64,000 nt of DNA from Copromyces sp. CBS 386.78 (lineage: Eukaryota; Ascomycota; Sordariomycetes; Sordariales; Sordariaceae): positions 337,108-401,107 of the forward strand of contig MU839112.1 in NCBI GenBank assembly GCA_030685235.1, read 5' to 3'. The translations under genes were made by a program, and so were the position numbers. The notes beneath the pieces were generated by a model that was given only the letters and a program-made list of their open reading frames with translations, searched no databases and was not told the DNA's origin. Of the stretch, positions 1 through 10,158 are shown piece by piece; the first letter of the stretch is position 1, and every line of letters begins with the position of its first letter.

Positions 1-153
1 GGAGGGTAATATTATTTAATTAACTAGAAATAATTAATACCGAATAGTACAATTATATTTAATATATAGTTTAGGGGTTAAAAAAATATTTAAAAGTATG
101 TTATAAATTTCGGCTATAATACCCTTATATTTAAAATAGGCCAGATTAGGTGG
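1..153. other. AT-rich sequence, unassigned
   Basis: This short AT-rich stretch lies left of the tail of the inverted L2 copy. I could not match it to any other part of the window, and it shows no convincing reading frame. It does not share a direct repeat with the right flank of the L2 fragment, so it cannot be shown to be the other half of the target. Confidence 0.4.
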
Positions 154-2363
154 TTATATTATTATTATTAGTCTTATATACGCTAACTATTACTTAGTCT
201 ACCTAGTGGGCATACGGTGCTACTTCCATTCGTAATCAGGGGGAAAAACCGTACCTTACGGCCTGGTAAAAACCCCTTACTTCGCTATTATAATAATCGT
301 ACTATAGCGCTATTACCTTCCCTATTTATCTCCTACTCTAAATAGCTTTACTACCCTCCAAAGGCTATAATTATAAATTCCCGCCGTACAATCCCCCCGG
401 CCCCCTACCCCCTTCCTATCTCCCCTTCTACCCTAATTAATAAACTTAAATAATTATATACCTATAATATTATCCCCTATTAGCCTTATCCCCTTTTTCT
501 ACTACCTACTACCGCTTTTAACCGTATTAAAGCGCGCTATTTTATTCTAATTTAATTATATATAATTATAATACCCTACGCCTACTTTATAAATTCCCGT
601 TTATCGCTCCTCCCTCCTTCTAAACCTTCTTCCTTTTTTCCCTTTTATACTTCTTAATTTTCTTTCCGCCGTTTACCTATAATCCTTCTATACCCGGCCT
701 ACCTACGCTACTTCAACGTATTTACAACTTCGCCGCAATATTTTCCAATAAGGATATTAGCCCGTCTAATAATAAGGCTAAAATTCCTAAAATAAAAGTT
801 ACTAAAACTTTAAGTAATAAATTTAAAACTACTACATCGACCCCGGCTATATTTTATACTCCTTCTAGTTAAAAGGTTAGGGCCGCTACCCGCGCCGTAA
901 TTAAAAACAACCTCTTTAAAAAAATTAAGGCCAATAATATTAAAAAATACAAAGCCGTTACGGCCTATTTCCGCTCCCTAATATACAATATTTAATATTT
1001 TTAATATATTAAAATATTTTACTATATAGTTCCGTGCGCATTCTATAATTATATATCGTTTTATTCTATTTATAATAAAATTCGCTACTTTATTAATCCT
1101 TATAAATTCTATTATTATTCTAATTTAATATCGTATTAAAGGCCGTTATTAATTGTATATTAATTAAGCCGTATACTACTTATAAGCGTTATAAATATAG
1201 TAAATATTTTAAAATATATGCGGATAATCGTTATATTAATATTGTTCGTACTTTCGTTAAAGCTATATTTGAAATTCGTTATACTCCCGCCAATATTCCG
1301 GTACTTTCTCCTCTATCCGATGCCTTCGCTAAAACAACTTCCGTATAATATATAATTACCGAAGTCGAAAATACCGATAATGTTGTTTCGGCTCTTAATA
1401 ACAATTAAAATAATATTATAAAAATCTTTAACCCCTTTATCGCTTCGAAAAAGCGGAAGTTTAAAACCGACGCCGGTAATTATAATATAAACATTAATAT
1501 TATTTACTATAATATTATATTTTTACGTATTATTATAAATAAAGCCCTTCGTATTATAAAAGCGTTAATAATTAAAATCGACTCCTAATTTACTATATTC
1601 GATAATCGTTTTAGCGAAATTAATATTCGTATAAAAAATATTGAAAATACTTCTATTAATATTAATACTACGTTCGAATTTATCCTTTCTCATTTTAACG
1701 CTATTATAAATAATGTAAATCCCTTTTAATTCCTATTAAAATTCCGTTATTAATTTATCCCTAAATTAAAAATATATAAGTTATAAATTAATTAATTTAT
1801 TTTAAAATATTTATTATATTTATTAATCCTATTTTCGGCCCTATTTCGGCCGCTAGAAGTAAGTGTGGCGGAATAAAGACTTTATCTTAACGGTTTAAAA
1901 TTAACGAAGACGAATTTATATTAAATAAGGAAAAAATTAATGTTAATTCCGATAATAATTATCCTAACGCTAATAATAGCGAAAGCGAATTCGTTAGGCC
2001 CATTTCGTCTCTAACCGGCCCCTTAATTAATTAGCTTATAAATAATTATATTTAGGAAATTTAGGCCTAATATTTCTTTAACGTCTTCTACCTATTTTCT
2101 TTGTAGCGCTATTATACTACTTTTTGTAATCGAATTTTAAGATTGGGTAATTAAAATATTAGAAGTAAATAACGTTATTCTAATATTATTATAATTTTAT
2201 AGCGGTTTTAATTAGTAGCCTCCTATAATTTTCTCTATATCTAAGGATAATAATCTAGGGGGTAAATAAATATATTCCTATATTCGTTCTTTAATAATTA
2301 TTTAACGTTTTTTAATACTTGTTTTATTTCTTTTATTTATTTAATTTTTACCGTTAAATAGTA
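154..2363 (-). mobile_element. 5'-truncated L2 LINE copy (L2m)
   Basis: This is the reverse complement of the 3' part of the L2 LINE at about 51380-54066. The match includes the terminal word GTCTTAT beside a TTA-repeat tail (154-170), the block near 200-330, and the junction at about 1815-1830 where the other copy holds the LINE-b stub. The similarity stops near 2363, so the copy is 5' truncated at about 2.2 kb. It covers only the sequence downstream of the ORF2 Cys/His motif. It is heavily RIP-mutated. I did not find a clean TSD, so the left flank may be rearranged. Confidence 0.85.
640..1800 (+). pseudogene. antisense accessory ORF of L2 (copy in L2m)
   Basis: Reading the plus strand here, opposite to the LINE, gives a protein-like frame. 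The stretch from about 1180 to 1740 has only about four stops in some 190 codons, all TAA, which is far fewer than expected for DNA this AT-rich. The homologous stretch at 52500-53090 on the minus strand reads the same way with a similar number of stops at different places. At least one frame change lies upstream. Runs such as IYADNRYINIVRTFV and ENTDNVVSALNNN look like ordinary coding sequence with mixed charge. I do not recognise the protein family. Start and end are estimates. Confidence 0.5.
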
Positions 2364-3540
2364 TAAATTAACCACTACTAAATATACTGGGCGGATTAGT
2401 AGTAATATTTAGGCGTTGAATACTATTAATATTATACTAAAGTAATTAATAATAACGGCTATCTAATATTATATTAATAAGTAGACTTTAACGATTAATT
2501 ATATTCTAAATATCCTTTTATAAAGGATCTATTAATAATATCGTATTAAATAAAGTATAGGGTGTAAGCTTTTTCTTAACCGTTATACGAAGTACGTAGG
2601 GGGAGGAAGTATAGCGCTAATAAAGAAATATTTATTAATTATTTGAAAAGATAGATTTATAATAGTAATAATTTATTTGAGGATTATTAAAGAGAACGTC
2701 TTTTCGCACTGCCATAAAAGTCTTTCTACACTGTAGTAAAAAATGAAACTAGGTGTAACTTATCCAAATAAAAGCTTAGGTAAGTAAGAGTAGTATTGCA
2801 TTTTTTCTTATTTTTTTCTCTATAATATAGCGCCCACGACCACATCGCAACGTGACTCGGCAGAGAGTTAAGACTAAAAGGTAAAAATTTGGATAAAATT
2901 TATTTCTTTTTAATATTTAGTTTTAGAAAGACGCTAGAGGCTAGATAAAAATTCCTCTAAATACTGTTTTATAGAGTAAAAAGCACCAAAAATTCCGACC
3001 CCACTCTTATACCTCTTACTTTAAATTTGGCGGAGTTATATACATATGCCTTTTTGCTAACAGTGTAGGAAGACTTTTATAGCAGTGCGAAAAGACTTTC
3101 TCTTATTAAATGGGACCTACAAATAGCTAGTAATTATACGCTACGGCTAAGCCGGGTTAATATTTACAAGCCTTTAAATAGGCTATAACTATACTGGACG
3201 ATTGTTATTAAAGTCGCTATCGCCTTCCTTTAACTCTTCGCCTACTTCTTTATTAAATTTTTTTTCTAGCTAGCTACCCTCTTTATCGTCGTTATCGCGG
3301 GTAAAAATATTGCAAATATTCGAAGCCTTATTGCCTATGCCTCGACTACTAGCGCGACTACTAGTGCAATTACTAGCGCGACTACCGGTACGACTACTAG
3401 CGTATTATCCTTTAGGACCTATAGCCTAATAAAGTATTAGTAATTGTTTACTACGCTATAAGTATACTAGTATTAGAATAAGGAGGTAAGTAGTTTAAAG
3501 GATAAAGTTGTCGCCCTACGTAAGATTATTGAGGCTTTGT
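2364..3540 (-). pseudogene. partial second copy of the T low-complexity gene
   Basis: The reverse complement matches about 41400-42150 of element T, the N-terminal part of its plus-strand gene. Shared features are the GPKGQYAS start of the conserved stretch, the acidic DNDD block and the NNNRPV motif. In T this is followed by a run of RPAQ repeats, whereas this copy has only one short unit. The copy is cut at 2363 by the L2 fragment and carries a MITE at 2692-3102. It shows that T or a relative was present at least twice, which RIP requires. No terminal inverted repeat of the element is visible here. Confidence 0.75.
2692..3102 (+). mobile_element. MITE copy 1, 8-bp TSD TTATTAAA
   Basis: A 411-bp element bounded by inverted ends of the type GAGAAMGTCTTTTCGCAC and flanked by the 8-bp duplication TTATTAAA at 2684-2691 and 3103-3110. 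The paralogous empty site is visible in element T at 41822-41829, where a single CCCAATAA stands at the same place on the other strand. That is TTTAATAA before C-to-T change. No transposase frame is present. The 8-bp TSD fits hAT-like or Mutator-like non-autonomous elements. It is the most diverged of the three copies and lies in the same orientation as copy 2. Confidence 0.93.
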
Positions 3541-4238
3541 ATTATATTTTTACTTTATTAATAATTAAATATAATCGGTAAATCGATATGATTTTAGGAA
3601 TTATTGAAGCGCAGCTATTATAGTCTAGAGAATAAAGTATATTAATACGAAGTGAGCGAGTATAGCGGAGCTTTTCTATAATAGGGGCGATACCTATATA
3701 AATTCTTCGTACTGTAATTAGTCCGTCCAATTTGGATTCCTCAACTTGGATTGGTCAGAATTTCTCGCAGCCCGTATACGCAATCCATTCCTATTATTAG
3801 TTAGAACTTTCACGCCTACGACGGTAAACGTACGGGGGTCCCCGGGGGTATCCCCTAAATTTGTACGTAATAATAGACGTACGGGTTTATACGTAATAGT
3901 AGACGTACGGGGGTTCTTAGGGGTATCCCCCGGGTTTTATAACCCTAGCCCTTTTAGCGGAGGGTTTAGGGGGACGGTAGCCCCTTAATTTAAATTTATA
4001 AAACCTTTCCTAAATTATATTATAATTATAACTACCCGCCTTCGCTTCTATACAATCGACGTCGATTCTACCTAATCGAATATTATTTTTTCCTATTTTA
4101 TTTACTAATTAAGTAATTTTAACAATTATTTACTATATACGACTGTTAATAATTAATATTAATTATATATAGCCGACTTCCTTTTTATATACGTAACCTA
4201 TTTAAAACGATATTACTTTATACAATTAGCGTATTTGT
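3541..4238. other. flanking region with GC-richer repeat block
   Basis: This stretch continues beyond the part that aligns with T and is mostly AT-rich. Between about 3815 and 3985 it is GC-richer and holds several near-copies of CGTACGGG and of a GGGGTATCCCC palindrome. I found no convincing gene. The block could be a subterminal or promoter region of an element whose other copies are not in this window. Confidence 0.4.
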
Positions 4239-4254
4239 AAATTAATATTAGTTA

Positions 4255-4638
4255 ATAATAATAATAATAATAGTCTTATTCCCTATGCTACTTATTTATA
4301 GCGCCTTATTGGCATGGGGTACTTCTCCTGGTTCTCTAGAGGAAACCGTGCGGCGATAAGCGCCGTCGGATAAAAACCGCCAGCTCCTTTCGGTCGCGAA
4401 TGAATTGCGCCTGCTCTATTTCGATTCCATCTGTAGCGGTGCTCACCTACCGCCTCAACAAACAAGCCACTTCCCCTTTACCGCCTTCGATCCAATACTA
4501 GAACAATCGAGACACCGCTCTCGTACGCCGCTCCTTCCTCCCAAACCGCCCATGGCAATCGTCCCTTCCCCATTGTTTGCCCTTACTCCCGCCTCGTTAT
4601 TATCCCCTAAACTCCTACGACTCCACCAAGGTTTGTAC
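4255..4638 (-). mobile_element. unmutated LINE-1f 3' stub (copy Q)
   Basis: A 384-bp 3' end of LINE-1f on the minus strand, with its TAA-repeat tail at the left. It is flanked by a perfect 16-bp TSD, AAATTAATATTAGTTA, at 4239-4254 and 4639-4654. Base composition is normal and CpA and TpG are frequent, whereas the same region in Y, X, W, V and U has lost them. The stub therefore serves as the reference for reading RIP direction. It is probably too short to have been recognised by RIP. It covers the 3' UTR and the upstream side of the antisense gene. Confidence 0.95.
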
Positions 4639-4655
4639 AAATTAATATTAGTTAG

Positions 4656-5364
4656 TATAATAGTTTTATTATTTATATTTATATATTTAAAGTTAAAATA
4701 TTCCTTTAAATTAACGCTTTATATATTATTTACAACTTTATAAAATATAATTTCTATTAATAGTCCCTCTAGCTTTCAACCTCTATTATTAACCCAACCT
4801 CCCCCTTCTAGATAGGGCTCTCAAAATAATTAAGTAGAAGAAGACTAATTATAAGAATATAAAACTTATAGGAAGAGCCTCCCCTTAACTAAATTCGTTG
4901 GAAGGCGGAATTTAAACCGGCTAGTCTAATAATATTTTTAATACTATAATATATAAAGTTAACGTTAATAGAATCTTTCTATAACTATTAAATATATTCG
5001 TAACCGATTTACTATTATAAAGCCTCCGGTTATAACTACCATCCCTATTACGCCGGCGCCGGCGCCCAATCCCTTTTAGGGAGCTCCTATAGCGCCGATT
5101 CTTATTACGCCGGCGCCGGTTCCCGATCCCTTTTAGGGAACTCCTATAGCGCCGCCTCCCGTTGCGCCGGCGTTAATTCCTAATCCCTTCTAAGGAGCTC
5201 CTATAGCGCCTCCTATAGCGCTTCCTATTACGTTTACAATATACCGTCTACAATCCTTAGCCCCTATATCCGCTATTCCGCCTCAACTACTAATATAGAA
5301 TACTATTGTTAATAATTATATATATACGGTAGTATAACGTACAACGGGTATACGAATACGAATA
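4656..5364 (+). pseudogene. coding remnant H, part 1 (PAP-rich repeats)
   Basis: The plus strand gives a proline- and alanine-rich frame with three tandem units at 5047-5217, followed by a less repetitive region. Stops in this frame are TAG where CAG (Gln) is expected. It is interrupted by element S at 5365 and by LINE copy Y further on. Downstream pieces at 6668-6867 and 56087-56460 read as coding too, but in a frame that does not connect directly with this one, so there are indels or an intron. I do not recognise the protein. It could be a host gene or part of another mobile element. Confidence 0.45.
5047..5217 (+). repeat. three 57-bp tandem units (19 codons each)
   Basis: Units begin at 5047, 5104 and 5161. 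Each contains a TACGCCGGCGCCGG-like start, a central ATCCCTTTTAGGGA palindrome and the end CTCCTATAGCGCC. In the PAP-rich frame each unit encodes about 19 residues around PNPFQGAPIAP, with the Gln codon changed to TAG. A short fourth echo of the unit end follows at about 5218-5230. Confidence 0.85.
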
Positions 5365-5632
5365 TTTAGCTAGGGGTATATATGGATACTTTTATAGTTG
5401 TACAACGGTTTCTGAGATTTGCAGCGGTGGTGCAACGGTAAAGAAAATTTGCAACCGTATTACAACCGTGCTGCAACGGTTGCAATATTTACAACTATAG
5501 GATTTTTGCATACATAACGTAATTGGACCTACCTTCCTCGAAATTTTTTTTAAAATCCTTACTTCTTACCTTCCTCCTTTAATATCGAACTTCCCCTTTA
5601 TAGGGAAGCGAAAACGACTAAAGTTTTTTTTT

Positions 5633-6045
5633 GAAAATGTCTTTTCGGACCGTAGGAAATGTCTTTTCGCACCGTTATCAAAAATACCACCAAGTATAAC
5701 TTTGCCAAACAAGAAGTTGTCAATATAAAAATAATATCAGAATTTTTGTAATTTTCTACTCTATTTTATAGCCTAATTGCTATAAATATATTTATCTAAA
5801 GGAAAGACTCAATAGAAATATTCCAAATTTAAAGTAAATAAATGGTTTTTTCTTCTTTTATTGTATACTAAGGGCTATAGAGGGCGCCTAAGTACGCCCA
5901 ACACATTATATTATACAAGGAAAATAAATAAAAATTCCGATGTACTTTTTATATACTACGGCCTTAATTTGGCTGAGTTACTTCTAAAAGCCTTTTTTAA
6001 TTACGGTGCGAAAAGACATTTGCTACGGTCCGAAAAGACTTTCTC
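5633..6045 (+). mobile_element. MITE copy 2, T8 target duplication
   Basis: A 413-bp element with the same inverted ends as copies 1 and 3. It is flanked by runs of T giving an 8-bp duplication (5625-5632 and 6046-6053). Each end holds two CTTTTCG[GC]ACCG words in tandem, giving a double-step terminal repeat. The central part, around 5855-5995, is the reverse complement of copy 3. An open frame of 65 codons inside it is conserved only as far as the DNA is and is not a convincing gene. It is nested in element S. Confidence 0.92.
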
Positions 6046-6284
6046 TTTTTTTTATTAATAACTTTAACCTTAAAAATAAAAAGGGTACTAAAATGAGCGC
6101 TATTTCTTAGCGGTTATTTTGCACCCGGCTAGAGGTCCGTACGCCCTCTATTTAACGAGAAATCTTAATTTAAAAAAATTTTACCGAACGGGCCTTTAGA
6201 AGAAAAAAATAAAAAATAAATAAATAAATAATATTAAACTTCCCTTTAATAAATAAGAAAAATTAACCTTTTCCTTAATAAATT

Positions 6285-6401
6285 TAGCCTAATAGCTAAG
6301 TAGTTAATATAGTAGTTCTTTATCTTTAGATTCTTGTTCGATTCCTCTCTATAACAAAAATTTTTGTTCTTTTCAAATTAAAAAAAAAAAAAAAAAAAAA
6401 A
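6285..6401 (+). pseudogene. tRNA-like sequence followed by A22 tract (possible SINE relic)
   Basis: The stretch contains a box-A-like TAGCTAAGTAGTTAA at about 6293 and a box-B-like GTTCGATTCCT at 6336-6346, spaced as in a tRNA gene. An uninterrupted run of 22 A follows at 6380-6401. The T-arm stem and anticodon stem do not pair well as they stand, which could be RIP damage. A tRNA-derived SINE or a decayed tRNA gene inside element S would explain both the boxes and the A tract. Chance similarity cannot be excluded. Confidence 0.35.
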
Positions 6402-6667
6402 GATTTATTAACCTAGATTCGCGATTTCCCCTTGTAACCTTCGCGATTTCGCCTTATAAATTTTCCGTAAGAAACTTTTTAGCAATTACATCATATATAC
6501 AAAAATCTTATAGTTGTAAATCTTGCAACGGTTGTAGGACGGTTGCAATACGGTTGTAACTTATTAAACCGTTGCACCACCTTATCCAAATCTGCAATAG
6601 TAGTAAATTTCTATACCGTTGTATAACTATTATACTATAGTAATTTGAACCCTTATACTATTAAGTA

Positions 6668-6867
6668 AGTACTAGGGCCTTTGTATTTTAAAGGAAGTAT
6701 AAATTTATAGGATTTACCCCTTACAGCGGAAGTTCGACGAGCCTATAAAATTATCTATAAGGACTATTGTACTCGCCAGCGCTACAATAAAGAGGTTTTA
6801 CTTATACTATTTCTACGTATATTACGTAACCCGGCCCAATTATCTCCTAATATATTAGTATTAAATA
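6668..6867 (+). pseudogene. coding remnant H, part 2
   Basis: A plus-strand frame runs from just after element S to the target site of LINE copy Y with one stop, a TAG. It contains mixed-charge runs such as TAEVRRAYKIIYKDYC. When Y and one copy of its TSD are left out, the frame continues directly into the sequence at 56101, which supports both the reading frame and the reconstruction of Y. Family unknown. The composition suggests a real, formerly single reading frame mutated by RIP. Confidence 0.55.
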
Positions 6868-7336
6868 ATAATAATAGTCTTATTCCCTATACTACTTATC
6901 TATAGCGCTTTATTGGTATAAGGTACTTTTCTTAGTTCTCTAAAGGAAACCGTGCGGTAATAAGCGCCGTCGGATAAAAACCGCTAATTCCTTTTAGTCG
7001 TAAATAAATTGCGCCTATTCTATTTCGATTCTATTTGTAGCGGTATTTACCTACCGCTTTAATAAATAAATTACTTCCCTTCTACCGCCTTCGATCCAAT
7101 AATAGAATAATTGAAATACCGCTTTCGTACGCCGTTCCTTCTTCCTAAACCGCTTATAATAATCGTCCCTTCCCTATTATTTACTTTTATTCCCGTTTCG
7201 TTATTATCCCCTAAATTCCTATAATTCTACTAAAGTTTATACAAACGTAAAGGCCCCTCCTTTCTTTCTATATAAGAATTCTTCCCCGCTACTATCTTTC
7301 GAATTTCCTTTTTTTCCTTATTTATTAATTTTTAAA

Positions 7337-8400
7337 ATAGCGTCCTCTTTTACTAGCCGTATTCCCGACCGTCTTCCCGGCTATATATTTAACCCTTTAA
7401 ACTTCATAATTTATATTAATTATAATACTATTAAGCGTAATATCGATTTCGTCCGTATAATAAATTCTCTGTCCCCTAAACTCCCCTATTCTCTTACGCC
7501 CCCCTTTTCTTTAACGCCCGAATTTTAAACTTTTATCCGGGTATTAATTTCTAATTCCGCCTTTAACCTTCTTCCTAGTCAATAAATCTTCTTTATCCTT
7601 ATATTTATTTCCTCTCCTTCCTATTAATTATATTAATTAGCGCCGTCCGTTACGTTCTTTATTTTTATTATAATTTAAAATTTATTAATTACGTTTATAA
7701 TATTCCGTTTTTTAATATAATTATATTCTATATATTTTTTGCGGAATATATTTACTATATTAATATTAAGAATAAATTTCTTCCTACAAACCTTTTTTTA
7801 TTTTTATTTTTAATATTCTTCGAAATATTAATAAGTAGAACATTATTTATCCTATTATTAATACAAAATATATATTAGATATTCTATTAAATTATTATAA
7901 TAAATATAATACCGTTTAAATTATAATTATTATTTTATTCTATTTTTAAAACGATTTTAATCCCTTAATTCGTTATTTTTATAGTATTTATATTAATTTC
8001 TTTAAGGACGTACGTAAGCGCTTAATTATAAACAGTCTTTTATATATTTTTAATATCTTTCTTCGCTACTAGAATATAAAGGTCGAAGATTATTAATATA
8101 AAGGATATTATAAAATATTTTTAGCCGATTATCCTTCCGCTCCCGTTTTCGGTTTTAATAGAGGAAATATTAATATCAATTCCCTAATAATAATTAATAG
8201 TTTTATTAACCCCCGCCCTACTAATAAAGATTAGGTTTAATAATATTATAAAATTATTAGGAATTAGGAATTAATATTTAATATACTCTACAAATTCTTC
8301 GCTTATAAAGAACGTTAATTAATTATTTCGGTACTACCTTTGTAATTAAATAATTATTATAATTAATATAATTTAATTCCTCCTCTTCTTATTTTTCCTA
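7337..8400 (+). pseudogene. antisense accessory gene of LINE-1f (in Y)
   Basis: Read on the plus strand, opposite to the LINE, this is the segment between the ORF2 stop and the 3' UTR. The presumed start ATG is now ATA at 7337-7339 in the context AAAATAGCG, exactly one CpA-to-TpA change on the other strand away from AAAATGGCG. A TATATAAG box lies about 60-70 bp upstream. The first part keeps an open frame (SRIPDRLPG, KRNIDFVRI) interrupted by TAA and TAG. Downstream the frame changes once or more. No family recognised. Confidence 0.5.
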
Positions 8401-8434
8401 TATTCTCTTATTCTAATATTAAAATTAAATATAT

Positions 8435-8575
8435 TTACAAATACCGTACAAATTTATTACGTTACTCTCCTTCTAATTTAATTACTAAATAGTATTCGTT
8501 TAGTTTATTAAATTATAATATTTATAAAAGGATTCTTTTAATTCGGGTTCCGTCGTTTAAATAAATTTAGAATTC
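8435..8575 (-). pseudogene. LINE-1f ORF2 C-terminus (in Y)
   Basis: The last codons of ORF2 of copy Y, ending at the stop whose complement is at 8435-8437. In the least mutated copy, Z, the stop is TGA. The upstream part of this C-terminal region continues at 15802, on the far side of the inserted copy X. Confidence 0.7.
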
Positions 8576-9062
8576 TTCTTTCGTTTATAATAATAATAAT
8601 AGTTTTATTCCCTATACTATTTATCTATAGCGCTTTATTAGTATGGGGTACTTCTCCTAATTCTTTAGAGGAAATTGTACGGCGATAAGCGCCGTCGGAT
8701 AAAAACCGCTAATTCCTTTCGGTCGCGAATAAATCGCGCCTACTCTATTTCGATTCTATTTATAATAGTATTTATTTACCGCCTTAATAAATAAGCTATT
8801 TCCCCCCTACCACCTTCGATTTAATATTAGAATAATTAAAATACTACTCTCGTACGCCGCTCCTTCCTCTTAAACCGCTTATAGTAATCGTCCCTTCCCT
8901 ATCGTTTACCCTTATTTCCGCCTCGTCGTTATCCTCTAAATTTTTACAATTTTACTAAAGTTTATATAAATATAAAAGCCCCTTTTTTCCTTCTATATAA
9001 GAATTCCTCCCCGCCGCTATCTTTTAAACTTTCCCTTCTTCTTTATTTAATTAATTTTTAAA

Positions 9063-10130
9063 ATAGCGTCCTCTTTTATTGGCTATATTCCCAACCGTCC
9101 TTTCGGCTATATATTTAACCCTTTAAACTTTACGATTCGTATTAATTATAATATTATTAAATATAATATTAATTTTATTTATATAATAAATTCCCTGTCC
9201 CCTAAATTCCCCCGCTCTCTTATACCCCCTTTTTCCTTAATACTTAAATTCTAAGCCCTTATCCGGGTATTAACTTCTAACCCCGCTTTTAATTTTCCTC
9301 CCGGCTAGTAAATCTTCTTTATTTTTATATTTACTTCCCCTTTTCCCTATTAATTATATTAATTAGTATTATCCGCTATATTCCCTATTTTTATTATAAT
9401 TTAAAATTTGCTAATTATATTTATAATACCCTATTTTTTAATATAATTACATTTTGTATACTTTTCGCGGAATATATTTACTATATTAATACTAAAAATA
9501 AATTTCCTCCTACGGTTTTCTTTTCGTTCTTTTCTAACGTTCTTCGAAACGCCGGTAAATAGAGCGCTATTTATCCTATTATTAATACGAAATATATATT
9601 AAATATTCCCTTAAGTTATTATAATAAGCGTAACGCTATTTAAATTGTAGTTATTACTTTATCCTATTTTTAGAATAATTTTAATCCTTTAATTCGTTAT
9701 TTCCGTAGCGCTTATATTAATCTTTTTAAAGATATATATAAACGTTTAATTACGGACGGTCTCCCGTACAACCCTAATATCCTTTTTCGCTACCGGAATA
9801 TAAAGGTCGAGGATTATTAATATAAAGGATATTACGAAATATTTTTGGCTAATTATTTTACTATTCCCGTTTTCGGTTTTAGTAGAGGAAGTATTAGTAT
9901 TAGTTCCCCGATAGTAATTAATAGCTTTATTAGTCCCCCTCCGGCTAATAAGGATTAAGTTTAATAGTGTTGTAAAGTTATTAAAAATTAAGAATTAATA
10001 TTTAATATATTCCGTAAACTTTTCGTTTACGAAGAATATTAATTAATTATTTTAGTACTGCTTTTGTAACTAGGTAATTATTATAATTAGTATAATTTAA
10101 TTCTTCTTCTTCCTATTTCTCCTATATTTT
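9063..10130 (+). pseudogene. antisense accessory gene of LINE-1f (in X)
   Basis: Same segment as in Y, Z, W, V and U. The ancestral start codon is at 9063-9065, now ATA. A CTATATAAGAA box and a pyrimidine-rich leader (Ccc/ttc tracts, about 8995-9050) lie upstream. Towards the 3' part a protein-like frame contains ITDGLPYNPNILF, NIKVEDY and YKGYYEIF, with stops that are all TAA or TAG. Frame changes lie in the middle. I do not recognise the family. Confidence 0.5.
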
Positions 10131-10158
10131 CTTATTTTAATATTATAATTGAACGTAT

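Larger units (their letters stand above)
5365..6665. mobile_element. non-autonomous element S, relative of T
   Basis: A 1.3-kb element with inverted subterminal regions, 5365-5515 and about 6485-6665, both carrying many CAACGGT, AACCGT and ACGGTTGCAA words. The left end TTTAGCTAGGGGTATATA matches the right end of T, read inward as CTTAGCAAGGGGTATATA, at 16 of 18 positions. The right end reads inward as CTTAATAGTATAAGGG. A TA duplication at 5363-5364 and 6666-6667 fits the TA flanks of T. Without the nested MITE and its TSD it is about 880 bp. It has no transposase frame, so it probably depended on T-type proteins. Confidence 0.7.

Noticed and set aside
4405..4743. 112-codon plus-strand and 61-codon minus-strand frames in the Q stub
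   Set aside because: They lie in the 3' UTR of LINE-1f and in the region upstream of the antisense gene. The plus-strand frame runs on past the TSD into flanking DNA.
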